The notes beneath the pieces were generated by a model. That model searched no databases. It was not told the DNA's origin and was given only the letters and a program-made list of their open reading frames with translations. Shown here one piece after another: positions 8,215 to 16,803 of a DNA stretch of 64,000 bases. A program made the position numbers and the translations under genes. The first letter of the stretch is position 1, and every line of letters begins with the position of its first letter. The stretch is from Bin76 sp963665765 (GTDB taxonomy: Bacteria > Actinomycetota > Acidimicrobiia > Spongiisociales > ZC4RG35): contig OY762464.1 in the NCBI GenBank assembly GCA_963665765.1, positions 1,488,001-1,552,000 on the forward strand, given 5' to 3'.

Positions 8215-9228
8215 TTGGTGAAAATTCTTTACTCGACCCACCCGGCCTTTGCTCGGCATGATGCCGGAAGACACCATCCCGAGCGACCCGAGCGGCTCCA
8301 CGCCGTTGCGCAGGGGGTGGCAGCCTCCGGACTCAAGATATGGACGGTAGAGCCGCCGGAAGCAGACGGAGATTTGCTGGCGCTTTCTCATGCTCCGGGC
8401 CACGTCTCGCATGTGCGGCAGGTGATCGCCGCGGGAGGTGGCCGATTTGATCCGGACACCGCGGCCGGCGCCGAGTCGTGGGAAGCAGCCATCCGAGCCG
8501 CGGGGGCAGGCCCTCACGCCGTTCGGTTGCTCGAAAGGGAGTCAGAATGCGTGGCCCTGCTGGCGGTGAGGCCCCCCGGTCACCACGCCCTGTTTGATCG
8601 GGCGATGGGGTTCTGCCTGTTCAACAACGTAGCGATCACCGCCCGGTATCTGCAGAATCGGGGCGCCCGGGTGGCGATTGTGGATTGGGACGTACATCAC
8701 GGCAATGGAACGGATGCCGAGTTCGCCGCCGATCCCGAGGTGTTTTACGTCAGCGCCCATCAGTGGCCCTTCTACCCGGGAACCGGGGCACTCGACGAGG
8801 TGGGGTCGGGTCCCGGGAGGGGGTACACCATCAATGCCGCTTGGCCGGCCGGCGCGGGGGGCGATGTTTATCGACGGCTTTTCACCGAGATGCTGACTCC
8901 CCGCCTGCGACAGTACGCTCCCGACTGGTTGCTGGTCAGTTGTGGATTCGACGCCCATCATCTTGATCCTCTGGCCGGGTTGCGCCTCACCGAGGCGGAT
9001 TATCACTTCATGGCCGGCCAATTGCGGGAAATTGTTCCATCCAACCGGATTCTGGTCTTTCTGGAAGGCGGTTACCACTTGGGCGCCATTGCGGGTTCCA
9101 CCCAGGCGATGCTCTTGGGGTTGGCGGAGCGGTCCTATACCGGCCCCGCTTCCTCGTTTGCCTCCTCCCCCCGAATTCATGCCGCGTTCGACATGCTGGT
9201 GGGCATTCACCAAGAGGCGGCGAGGTGA
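8215..9228 (+). CDS. histone deacetylase-like zinc amidohydrolase
   Basis: This class II HDAC/HdaH/AcuC-type enzyme removes acyl groups from acyl-lysine or acetylpolyamines. The 337-residue protein has HHPERPERL, the general-base pair in RPPGHHA (His123, His124), the zinc ligands Asp159 and His161 in VDWDVHHGNGT, the third ligand Asp246 in CGFDAHH, and the catalytic Tyr287 in LEGGYHLG. All catalytic residues are present, so it should be active. The start is TTG (8215) or the adjacent GTG (8218). It is divergent from the pseudokinase gene across about 60 bases and lies 48 bases before the nucleotidyltransferase. Its substrate cannot be told from sequence. Confidence 0.93.
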   Translation: MVKILYSTHPAFARHDAGRHHPERPERLHAVAQGVAASGLKIWTVEPPEADGDLLALSHAPGHVSHVRQVIAAGGGRFDPDTAAGAESWEAAIRAAGAGPHAVRLLERESECVALLAVRPPGHHALFDRAMGFCLFNNVAITARYLQNRGARVAIVDWDVHHGNGTDAEFAADPEVFYVSAHQWPFYPGTGALDEVGSGPGRGYTINAAWPAGAGGDVYRRLFTEMLTPRLRQYAPDWLLVSCGFDAHHLDPLAGLRLTEADYHFMAGQLREIVPSNRILVFLEGGYHLGAIAGSTQAMLLGLAERSYTGPASSFASSPRIHAAFDMLVGIHQEAAR

Positions 9229-9276
9229 AGGACAACCTGCCGGCAATCGGCGGCGCCGGCGACCAGAATTGAACGG

Positions 9277-10695
9277 GTGATACCGAAAAGACTCACCTGG
9301 TTGCTGGACGCGGAGCAGATCCCCGGTCAGCTGGGGCGCCGCTTTGCGCAACGCGGACATGTCCTCTTTCTGGTGGGTGGTACGGTGCGGGACGCATTCA
9401 TGGGGAGGGCCGGTCCGGGTTCGGGGGGTGAGTTCGACTTTGCAACCAACGCCCGGCCACCGGTCGTCAAAGAGATTTTGGGAGGCTGGGCGGAAAAGGT
9501 TTATAGCACCGGTGAGACCTATGGCACCGTGGCGGGCATCAAGTCGGGTCACCCTTTTGAGATAACCACTTTCCGAAGAGACGTATATCGCCGCCAAAGC
9601 CGCCATCCCGAGGTTTCGTTTTCCGACACTATCGAAGAAGACTTGGAGCGGCGGGATTTCACGGTCAACGCCCTCGCCATCAAGGTGCCCGAGGCCCAGA
9701 TGGTGGATCCTTTCGGAGGGCTTGCGGATCTTGCCCGGCGCATCCTGAGGACACCCTCCTCGCCCGGGAGAACTTTCGAGGACGATCCGCTGAGAATGCT
9801 TCGCCTGTTTCGGTTCTGGGCATCGCTTGAGTTCCAGCCTGCCGAACCGACGCTCGAGGCGGTGGCCGCCATGGCCCGGCGCCTGGCCATAGTGTCGGCG
9901 GAGAGGATCCGGGACGAAGTCAGCAAACTAATCACGGCCCCTCGTCCCGCCCGGGCTCTTCTGGGACTGGTGAGGTCGGGTCTGGCCACCCAGTTCCTGC
10001 CCGAATTGACTCGTCTGCAAATGGAGCAGGATCCCCAGCATCGTCATAAGGACGTGCTGGCGCACAGTTTGGCGGTGGTGGAGAAAGCCTCGCCTCGATT
10101 GAGGTTGCGGCTGGCCTGTTTGCTGCATGACGTCGGGAAGCCCGCCACTCGCCGCTTCGGGCCCAAGGGGGTCAGTTTCCACCATCATGAGGTGGTCGGC
10201 GCCCGACTGGCCCGTCAGCGCTTGGAGGAACTCCGCTATCCGAGGGCCGTGATAGACGACGTTTCCCGGCTGGTGGAACTGCATCTGCGGCCCCATACCC
10301 TCAAGATGGGCTGGACGGATTCGGCCGTGCGCCGCTATGTGCGAGACGCCGGGCCGTTGCTCGGGGACCTCAACGAGCTGGTGCGCTGTGATGTCACGAC
10401 GGTCAACCGGCGGCGGGCCGGCGCTATCCGGAATCGGATCGATCGTTTGGAGGATCGCATCGGCGAGCTCCAAAAACAGGAGGACCTCAATCGGCTTCGT
10501 GCGCCGGTCAACGGTCATCAGATCATGTCCTATCTGGGCATCCCTCCCGGGCGGCCGGTGGGTGAGATCATGAGGCTTCTGCTGGAGCGTCGCATCGATG
10601 AGGGCCCTTATCCGGCCCGCGAAGCGCTGGAGTTGGCTCGACAGTGGGCGATAGACCAGGGATGGGACGATCCCGGTCCTCCTCCCCGCCGATAG
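9277..10695 (+). CDS. pcnA: CCA-adding / poly(A) polymerase-type nucleotidyltransferase with HD domain
   Basis: This class II nucleotidyltransferase of 472 residues most likely adds or repairs the tRNA CCA end. The palm has LVGGTVRDAFMG (about 32-43), the metal-binding pair in EFDFAT (52-57), ERRDFTVNALA and the neck motif EDDPLRMLRLFRF. An HD phosphohydrolase domain follows with HRHKDVLAHSL, LLHDVGKP and HHHE. The first metal-binding carboxylate is Glu52 rather than the usual Asp, while Asp54 is kept. The start is GTG. Mycobacterial pcnA occupies the same neighbourhood next to mviN. Sequence alone does not separate CCA-adding from poly(A) activity; CCA addition is the usual role in actinobacteria. 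Confidence 0.9.
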   Translation: MIPKRLTWLLDAEQIPGQLGRRFAQRGHVLFLVGGTVRDAFMGRAGPGSGGEFDFATNARPPVVKEILGGWAEKVYSTGETYGTVAGIKSGHPFEITTFRRDVYRRQSRHPEVSFSDTIEEDLERRDFTVNALAIKVPEAQMVDPFGGLADLARRILRTPSSPGRTFEDDPLRMLRLFRFWASLEFQPAEPTLEAVAAMARRLAIVSAERIRDEVSKLITAPRPARALLGLVRSGLATQFLPELTRLQMEQDPQHRHKDVLAHSLAVVEKASPRLRLRLACLLHDVGKPATRRFGPKGVSFHHHEVVGARLARQRLEELRYPRAVIDDVSRLVELHLRPHTLKMGWTDSAVRRYVRDAGPLLGDLNELVRCDVTTVNRRRAGAIRNRIDRLEDRIGELQKQEDLNRLRAPVNGHQIMSYLGIPPGRPVGEIMRLLLERRIDEGPYPAREALELARQWAIDQGWDDPGPPPRR

Positions 10696-10792
10696 AACGG
10701 CGGGCCGGGCGCTGCCTTCGGTCTTGGGCCGGGCGGCCCGGACACCTGGGGAGAGAGTGGGGGATGGCCCCGGTCCGTCCCGGCCCAACGGT

Positions 10793-10822
10793 TTGGTGTG
10801 TATTCGCATATTCGTATATAAT
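10793..10822 (+). promoter_or_regulatory. candidate arg operon promoter with overlapping ARG-box-like repeat
   Basis: A TTGGTG element at 10793-10798 and TATAAT at 10817-10822 are separated by 18 bases and lie 10 bases before the argC ATG, so the transcript would have almost no leader. The spacer and -10 contain the repeated half-sites TATTCGCATA and TATTCGTATA (10801-10819). These are AT-rich in a GC-rich region and resemble ARG boxes. ArgR, encoded in the operon, is the likely ligand. This is inference. Confidence 0.65.
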
Positions 10823-10832
10823 CCCCTTCCTG

Positions 10833-11876
10833 ATGCGAAACGGTGACACCCGGGCGAGACTGGCGACGGCGGTGATCGGCGCTTCCGGCTATGCCGGAGG
10901 GGAACTGGTCAGGTTGCTGGACGCCCACCCGGTGTTTGACCCGATCTGGCTGGGCGCCCATTCCCGGGCGGGGGAGACTCTGCGGGAGGTGCATCCCCAT
11001 CTCACCGGGGGGGACCGGCAGTTGGCCGTTACCGAGATCGAGGCCATCCCGGCGGTGGATGCGGCGTTTCTTGCCCTGCCGCACGGCGCCTCCTATCGGT
11101 TGGGGCACGAATTGGCGGAACGGGGCGTGGCGGTGTTTGACTTGGGATCTGACTACCGGTTCGATACTTCTGCCCGGTATGAGAAGGCATATGGCGTCTC
11201 CCATCCGGCTTCGGATCGGCTGGCGGATTGGAGGTATGGTCTGCCGGAACTCTTTGACGTCGGGAGGTCGCGCCGGGTGGCGTTGCCCGGTTGCTACCCG
11301 ACCGCGGTGTTGTTGTCGGCCGTGCCCCTGTTGGCGGCCGGATTGGCCACCGGTCCGGTGGTGGCGGATTGTCTGTCGGGCGCCTCCGGCGCCGGCCGCT
11401 CCCTCCGGCCGGATTTGCTGTTCGGCCAGGTGGCAGAGGGCGCCGCGGCTTATGGAATCGCCACCCATCGCCATCGGCCCGAAATGGAAATGGGGATGGA
11501 AATGGCCGGTGTCTCCGCTTCCGTCACTTTCACGCCCCACCTGCTCCCCATCCAGCGAGGCATGTTGGCCACGGTCACCATGCCGGCCGCCCAACCTTCG
11601 GTGGAGCGGTCGGACCTGCTGGGCGCACTGGACAAAGCGTATGCGGGTCGGCCCTTGGTCGAGGTGGTGGAGGCGCCACCGCAGACCCGATGGGTGGCGG
11701 GGTCCGCCCAAGCGATGGTGACCGCCTTCTGGGATTCCCACACCGGGATGGTGATTGCCCAGGCGGCCTTGGACAACCTTTTGAAAGGGGCGGCCGGACA
11801 GGCGGTGCAGGCTGCCAATCTGGTGTTTGGCCTGGAAGAAGAGACCGGTCTCAACAGGACCGGATGGATGCCATGA
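10833..11876 (+). CDS. argC: N-acetyl-gamma-glutamyl-phosphate reductase
   Basis: ArgC catalyses the NADPH-dependent reduction of N-acetylglutamyl phosphate to the semialdehyde, the third step of arginine synthesis. I place the start at ATG 10833, just after the promoter; the frame is open further upstream but that part lies within the promoter region and pcnA. The 347-residue product has the nucleotide-binding motif GASGYAGGELVRLL (16-29) and the catalytic Cys154 in LPGCYPTA. Its stop overlaps the argJ ATG (ATGA). It opens the arg operon. Confidence 0.96.
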   Translation: MRNGDTRARLATAVIGASGYAGGELVRLLDAHPVFDPIWLGAHSRAGETLREVHPHLTGGDRQLAVTEIEAIPAVDAAFLALPHGASYRLGHELAERGVAVFDLGSDYRFDTSARYEKAYGVSHPASDRLADWRYGLPELFDVGRSRRVALPGCYPTAVLLSAVPLLAAGLATGPVVADCLSGASGAGRSLRPDLLFGQVAEGAAAYGIATHRHRPEMEMGMEMAGVSASVTFTPHLLPIQRGMLATVTMPAAQPSVERSDLLGALDKAYAGRPLVEVVEAPPQTRWVAGSAQAMVTAFWDSHTGMVIAQAALDNLLKGAAGQAVQAANLVFGLEEETGLNRTGWMP

Positions 11877-13036
11877 GCATTACCCACCCCCGAGGATTCC
11901 GGGCGTCGTCCGCGGCGGTGGGCATCAAACCCTCCGGAGCGCCGGACGTGAGCCTGGTGCTGGCGGCCGAGGCGATTCCCGCCGCGGCAGTGTTCACCCA
12001 GAACGCCGTTGCGGCCCCCCCGGTGCATCTGTCCCGCCTGCACATGCGTACCTCGGGAGGCCTGATCCGGGCAGTGATCCTCAACTCGGGCTGCGCCAAC
12101 GCCGCCACCGGGGAGCGCGGGACCCAGGCTGCCCGACGGATGGCCGCCGCGGTGGCCGAGGCGGTCAACTGCCGGACCACCGAGGTGCTGGTGTGCTCGA
12201 CCGGACCGATCGGGCCCCACTTGCCGATGAACAAGATCGTCCCCGGCGTTCGGCAAATCGCTGACCAGGCCGCAGCCGGTCCGGAGGCCGGTCGGGTGGC
12301 CGCCGAGGGAATCCTGACCACCGACACCTTCCGCAAAGAAGCCACTGCCGACCAAGGAGGATTTCGGGTGGGAGGCATGGCCAAGGGAGCAGGGATGATC
12401 CGCCCCAAAATGGCCACCATGCTGGCCGTGATAACCACCGATGCCGTGGCCTCCCCCAACCGATTACGGGAGGCGCTCGGCGAAGCGGTGGACGAAACTT
12501 TCAACAGCATCAACATCGACGGCTGCGAGTCCACCAACGACACCGTGATTCTTATGGCTTCCGGCGCTTCGGGGGTGGAACCTTCGACCGAAGAGTTGAT
12601 GCAGGGGGTCCGGTCGGTCTGCGCCGGCCTGGCCCGGGATATCGTGGTGGACGCCGAGGAGTCAACCCGGGTGGTAACCCTCCGGGTCCGTGGCGCTCCG
12701 GACCACGGTTCGGCCCGCCGGATGGGAATGGCGATCGCCGACTCCGACCTGGTCCGGTGTTCCTTTTACGGCGCAGACCCCAACTGGGGGAGACTGGTGG
12801 CGGCGCTGGGCGCCTGCGGAGAGCCGGTGGACCCCGCCCGGATCGGCATCGCCTATCAGGGAATACCGGTGGCCAAGGAGGGGGTGTTTGCAGGCGTGGA
12901 CTCCTCGGCGGTGAAAGCCCTGCTGCAAGGAGATTTCGAGGTGAATGTTACGGTGGGGGACGGACCGGGCGCCGCCGAGATCCTGACCTGCGATCTGACG
13001 CCCGGGTACGTCACCTACAACGGAGAGCCTTCATGA
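11873..13036 (+). CDS. argJ: bifunctional glutamate N-acetyltransferase / ornithine acetyltransferase
   Basis: ArgJ transfers the acetyl group from N-acetylornithine to glutamate and, in bifunctional forms, also uses acetyl-CoA. The 387-residue precursor has the self-cleavage motif KGAGMIRPKMATML. Cleavage is expected between Ala181 and Thr182, exposing the Thr nucleophile. The oxyanion-hole segment CSTGPIG (108-114) is present. Overlaps with argC and argB are 4 bases each. With argJ recycling the acetyl group, no separate argE is required, consistent with the operon content. Confidence 0.96.
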   Translation: MSITHPRGFRASSAAVGIKPSGAPDVSLVLAAEAIPAAAVFTQNAVAAPPVHLSRLHMRTSGGLIRAVILNSGCANAATGERGTQAARRMAAAVAEAVNCRTTEVLVCSTGPIGPHLPMNKIVPGVRQIADQAAAGPEAGRVAAEGILTTDTFRKEATADQGGFRVGGMAKGAGMIRPKMATMLAVITTDAVASPNRLREALGEAVDETFNSINIDGCESTNDTVILMASGASGVEPSTEELMQGVRSVCAGLARDIVVDAEESTRVVTLRVRGAPDHGSARRMGMAIADSDLVRCSFYGADPNWGRLVAALGACGEPVDPARIGIAYQGIPVAKEGVFAGVDSSAVKALLQGDFEVNVTVGDGPGAAEILTCDLTPGYVTYNGEPS

Positions 13037-13938
13037 CCACCGGACACAGCCCTCCCACCCGACTCAAGCCCCGGATCGCCACTTCGATGGGCAAGGCGGC
13101 CATTCTTATGGAAGCCCTGCCCTACATTCGACGTTTTGCCGGAACCACGGTGGTGGTCAAATATGGTGGCTCGGCGATGGGAGATGCCGCTTTCGCCGCC
13201 TCCTTCGCCCAGGACGTGACCCTCCTTTCCCAGGTGGGGATCAAGGTTGCGGTGGTCCATGGCGGGGGTCCCCAGATCACCGCCGCCATGAAGAGAGCGG
13301 GCATTGCCCCCACCTGGGTGGAGGGACTGAGGGTCACCAATCGTCGCACCATGGAATTGGTGCGACGGGTGCTGGGCGGCCAGGTCAACGGAGAAATAAC
13401 TCGACTTCTGGCGGGGAGCGGCGCTCGGGCAGTCGGCTTGAACGGGGTGGACACCGGAATGTTCCGATGCCGCCGGTTGGACGAACGCCTGGGAAGGGTG
13501 GGAGAACTGGTGGAAGTGAACCCTGATCTGGTGAAGCACCTCTTGGACGCGGGGATGACCCCCGTGGTGGCGCCGCTGGGCCTGGGGGTGGACGGCGAGG
13601 TGTACAACCTGAACGCCGACACTGTGGCAGGCGGTCTGGCCACCGCCTTGGATGCTCAGAAACTGGTGTTTCTAACCGATGTGGAAGGGGTCTATCGCCA
13701 CCCCGAGGATGCGGGTTCGCTTATCTCCAAGATGACTCTGGCCGAATTGGCTTTTAGGGTGGACGGTTTCAGGGGGGGAATGCTTCCCAAATTGCGAGCG
13801 GTGGTGGAGGCTATGAGGAACGGCGTCGCCCAAGCCCACATCCTCGATGGGAGAGTGCAGCATGCCTTGCTGTTGGAGATGTTCACTCCCGAAGGAATCG
13901 GAACCATGATCGTTCATAACGAAGGAGGACCACAGTGA
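13033..13938 (+). CDS. argB: acetylglutamate kinase
   Basis: ArgB phosphorylates N-acetylglutamate. The 301-residue amino acid kinase fold has VVVKYGGSAMGD near residue 40, the VHGGGPQI loop, and LNADTVAGGLA for substrate and nucleotide binding. The N-terminal helix before the kinase core (ATSMGKAAILMEALPYIRRF) is the type seen in arginine-inhibited hexameric enzymes, so feedback control by arginine is likely. The start and stop overlap argJ and argD by 4 bases. Confidence 0.96.
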   Translation: MTTGHSPPTRLKPRIATSMGKAAILMEALPYIRRFAGTTVVVKYGGSAMGDAAFAASFAQDVTLLSQVGIKVAVVHGGGPQITAAMKRAGIAPTWVEGLRVTNRRTMELVRRVLGGQVNGEITRLLAGSGARAVGLNGVDTGMFRCRRLDERLGRVGELVEVNPDLVKHLLDAGMTPVVAPLGLGVDGEVYNLNADTVAGGLATALDAQKLVFLTDVEGVYRHPEDAGSLISKMTLAELAFRVDGFRGGMLPKLRAVVEAMRNGVAQAHILDGRVQHALLLEMFTPEGIGTMIVHNEGGPQ

Positions 13939-15122
13939 ACTGGGTCGAGGCGGCTGATAGGACACTGGTCCCCGCTTACGGAAGGACGCCGGTGATGTTT
14001 GCCAGGGGCGAGGGCGTCTGGCTCTACGACCACCAGGGGCGGGCTTACCTGGATTGCCTGACCGGCTTGGCGGTGGTGGCGGTTGGGCACGCCAACCCGC
14101 GGGTCACCGCGGCCGCCGCCGCCCAGCTGGCGCAACTGGTGCACGTATCCAACTTCTTCTATACGGCGCCGATGGTGAGCCTGGCCGCCCGCCTCACCCG
14201 GCTGTCGGGGTTGGATCGGGTGTTCTTTGCCAACTGCGGCGCCACCGCCAATGAGACGGCGATCAAGCTGGCCCGGCGGTTCGCCCAAAAAAGGAACGGA
14301 CCGGAGCGCTACGAGATTGTTTCCCTGCTCGACTCCTTCCACGGACGCACTCTGGCGACCCTGGCCGCCACCGGACAGCCCGCCAAGCAAAGGACTTTCG
14401 AACCGCTCCCGCCCGGCTTCCGCCAGGTTCCCCCCGAAGACATCGATGCTTTGGACCAAGCGGTAAACCACCGAACTGCGGCGGTGATGATGGAGACCAC
14501 CCAGGGAGAGGGGGGCGTGGTACCCCTCTCGGCCGGTTTTCTTCAAAAGACCCGGGAACTTTGCGACCGCCGCGGCGCCCTGATGATGGTGGACGACGTC
14601 CAGGCGGGTATGGGCCGAACCGGGCATCTCTTTTCGTGGCAGGGATTGGGTTTCGAGCCGGACGTGGCCACGGTGGCGAAGGCCATGGCCAACGGGCTGG
14701 CGATGGGCGCCTGCCTGGCCGGCGAGGAGGTGGCTACCGCCTTCCGTCCGGGGGATCACGGCACCACCTTCGGCGGCGGGCCCGTGGCCTGCGCGGCGGC
14801 CCTGGCGGTTCTGGACGAGATCGAGCAACGGGATCTGCTGGACAACTGCCAGGCCCGCTCGCGGCAGTTCACTGTGGCCCTGAGTGCTCTGGAGGGCGTG
14901 GCGGGAGTGCGGGGGCGGGGACTGCTCTTGGCGGCCATCCTGGAAGGGGAGTGGGCGGCGACGGTCACCCGGCGGGCACTGGAACTGGGATTGGTGGTCA
15001 ACAACGTGCGGCCCGACGCCGTCCGATTCGCGCCGCCGCTCACCATCACCGCCGAGGAGACCGACGAAGCGGTGTCGCGGTTCGCCTCCGCCCTGTCGGA
15101 CTCGATCGCTCGGGAAGGCTAG
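13935..15122 (+). CDS. argD: acetylornithine aminotransferase
   Basis: This class III PLP aminotransferase of 395 residues interconverts N-acetylornithine and N-acetylglutamate semialdehyde. It shows FFANCGATANETAIKLAR for phosphate binding, LMMVDDVQAGMGRTG with the PLP-contacting Asp, and the Schiff-base lysine in VATVAKAMANG. It starts at a GTG that overlaps the argB stop (GTGA). In many actinobacteria argF would follow; here argR begins 2 bases after the argD stop. Confidence 0.95.
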   Translation: MNWVEAADRTLVPAYGRTPVMFARGEGVWLYDHQGRAYLDCLTGLAVVAVGHANPRVTAAAAAQLAQLVHVSNFFYTAPMVSLAARLTRLSGLDRVFFANCGATANETAIKLARRFAQKRNGPERYEIVSLLDSFHGRTLATLAATGQPAKQRTFEPLPPGFRQVPPEDIDALDQAVNHRTAAVMMETTQGEGGVVPLSAGFLQKTRELCDRRGALMMVDDVQAGMGRTGHLFSWQGLGFEPDVATVAKAMANGLAMGACLAGEEVATAFRPGDHGTTFGGGPVACAAALAVLDEIEQRDLLDNCQARSRQFTVALSALEGVAGVRGRGLLLAAILEGEWAATVTRRALELGLVVNNVRPDAVRFAPPLTITAEETDEAVSRFASALSDSIAREG

Positions 15123-15124
15123 AA

Positions 15125-15601
15125 ATGGGTTCGGCCGGCGCCCGGAGGAGAGCCTTGTGCTATCTGTTGGAAAAGGGGGAGGCGGCGGAGCAGGCGGAGT
15201 TGGTCAGAGGACTGGCGGCGGAGGGTTTTGCGGTTAGCCAGTCCACCATATCGCGGGACCTGCGCTATCTGGGAGCAGCCAAAGATCCACGGGGTCGTTA
15301 CCGACTTGCGCCGCACAACGGCCAACCGCCAACCTTGGCGGATCCCGAACGCCGGCTGGGCAAAGCCATCAACACCTACGCCGTCTCGATCGAGGCCTCC
15401 GCCAATTTGGTGGTGTTGAGGACCTTTCCCGGTGCGGCGTCGGTGGTGGCGTCGGCGGTGGATGCCGCCCTGGAGACCGGAGAAGTCGGAAATATTTTGG
15501 GAACGGTGGCGGGCGATGACACCGTGTTGGTGGTGGCGGCTCGGCCCTCGGGCGGCCCGAAGGTCAAGAAACAATTGGAATTGATAGGGGAAAGAGTATG
15601 A
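15125..15601 (+). CDS. argR: arginine repressor
   Basis: This 158-residue ArgR has an N-terminal winged helix with the recognition region VSQSTISRDLRYLG. Its C-terminal arginine-binding hexamerisation domain has NLVVLRTFPGAASVVASAVD and ILGTVAGDDTVLVVA, with the Asp pair that contacts arginine. It binds ARG boxes to repress arginine synthesis when arginine is plentiful; the likely target is the repeat in front of argC. The start at ATG 15125 follows the argD stop by 2 bases and the stop overlaps argG by 4 bases. Confidence 0.95.
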   Translation: MGSAGARRRALCYLLEKGEAAEQAELVRGLAAEGFAVSQSTISRDLRYLGAAKDPRGRYRLAPHNGQPPTLADPERRLGKAINTYAVSIEASANLVVLRTFPGAASVVASAVDAALETGEVGNILGTVAGDDTVLVVAARPSGGPKVKKQLELIGERV

Positions 15602-16803
15602 CCAGAGTGGTGCTTGCCTACTCGGGCGGCCTCGACACTTCGGTGATTCTGGCCTGGCTTCAGGAAGTTCACGGAGCGGAAGTGATCACCTTCACGGCCG
15701 ACGTCGGCCAGGGTGAGGAGGTGGCCGAGGCGCGCCGGAAGGCGCTTGACACCGGCGCCGCCGAGGCGGTGGTCACCGATCTCCGCCGCCAATTCGTCAC
15801 CGAAGCGGTGTTCCCCGCCTTCCGGGCCGCCGCTCTGTACGAGAGCTACTATCTGCTCGGCACCTCCCTGGCCAGGCCGATCATCACCCAGGGGATGATC
15901 GAAGTGGCCCGCCGTTACGACGCGGACGCCATCTCTCACGGCGCCACCGGAAAAGGCAACGATCAGGTCCGTTTCGAGCTGTCCGCCTACGCCCTGCAAC
16001 CCGATATCCGGGTAATAGCTCCCTGGCGGGAGTGGGATTTGCGGGGACGGGCCGATCTGGTTGAATATGCCCGCCGACGGGGGATCCCGGTTCCGGTGTC
16101 GCCGCAAAAGCCCTATTCCACCGATGCCAACCTGTTGCACATTTCCTATGAGGGAGGTGTGCTGGAGGATCCCTGGGCCGCCCCGCCGGAAGACATGTTC
16201 GCTCTGACGGTTGACCCCCGCTCGGCGCCTTCCGATCCCGAGGAGATCACTGTCTCCATAGAAAAGGGGAATCCGGTGGCCTTGAACGGCGAGCGATTGG
16301 GGCCGGTGGCCATCTTGGAGGAGTTGAACCGTCTGGGAGGTCGCCATGGGGTGGGACGGGTGGACATCGTGGAAAATCGTTTCGTGGGAATCAAGAGCCG
16401 CGGGGTTTACGAGACACCCGGGGGGACCATCCTTTTCCATGCCTTGCGGGCGGTGGAATCGATCACCCTGGACCGGCAGGTATCCCACCTTCGAGACGAA
16501 CTTGCGCCCCGGTATGCCGAGATGGTCTATAACGGTTTCTGGTTCGCTCCCGAACGTTATGCCTTGCAGACCTTCTTTGACGAGATCGCCCGGTCGGTCA
16601 CCGGCGAGGCGCGGCTGTCTCTCTACAAGGGATCGGCCACGGTGGTCGGTCGTCGGGCCCCCTACAGCCTCTACGATCCTGATCGAGCCACCTTCGAGGA
16701 AGACAAGGTGTACGATCAGGCCGACGCCGGAGGGTTTATTCGCGTAAATTCCTTACGCCTGCGTCCCCCCTCGGCCTCCGGCGAGGTTGCGGGGAATCAA
16801 TGA
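15598..16803 (+). CDS. argG: argininosuccinate synthase
   Basis: ArgG joins citrulline and aspartate using ATP. The 401-residue protein has the P-loop-like AYSGGLDTSVILAWL at the N-terminus, GATGKGNDQVRFEL for citrulline and aspartate binding, and SPQKPYSTDANLLHISYEGG. Length and motifs are standard. It overlaps argR and argH by 4 bases. Its substrate citrulline requires ornithine carbamoyltransferase (ArgF), which is not encoded in this window. Confidence 0.97.
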   Translation: MTRVVLAYSGGLDTSVILAWLQEVHGAEVITFTADVGQGEEVAEARRKALDTGAAEAVVTDLRRQFVTEAVFPAFRAAALYESYYLLGTSLARPIITQGMIEVARRYDADAISHGATGKGNDQVRFELSAYALQPDIRVIAPWREWDLRGRADLVEYARRRGIPVPVSPQKPYSTDANLLHISYEGGVLEDPWAAPPEDMFALTVDPRSAPSDPEEITVSIEKGNPVALNGERLGPVAILEELNRLGGRHGVGRVDIVENRFVGIKSRGVYETPGGTILFHALRAVESITLDRQVSHLRDELAPRYAEMVYNGFWFAPERYALQTFFDEIARSVTGEARLSLYKGSATVVGRRAPYSLYDPDRATFEEDKVYDQADAGGFIRVNSLRLRPPSASGEVAGNQ

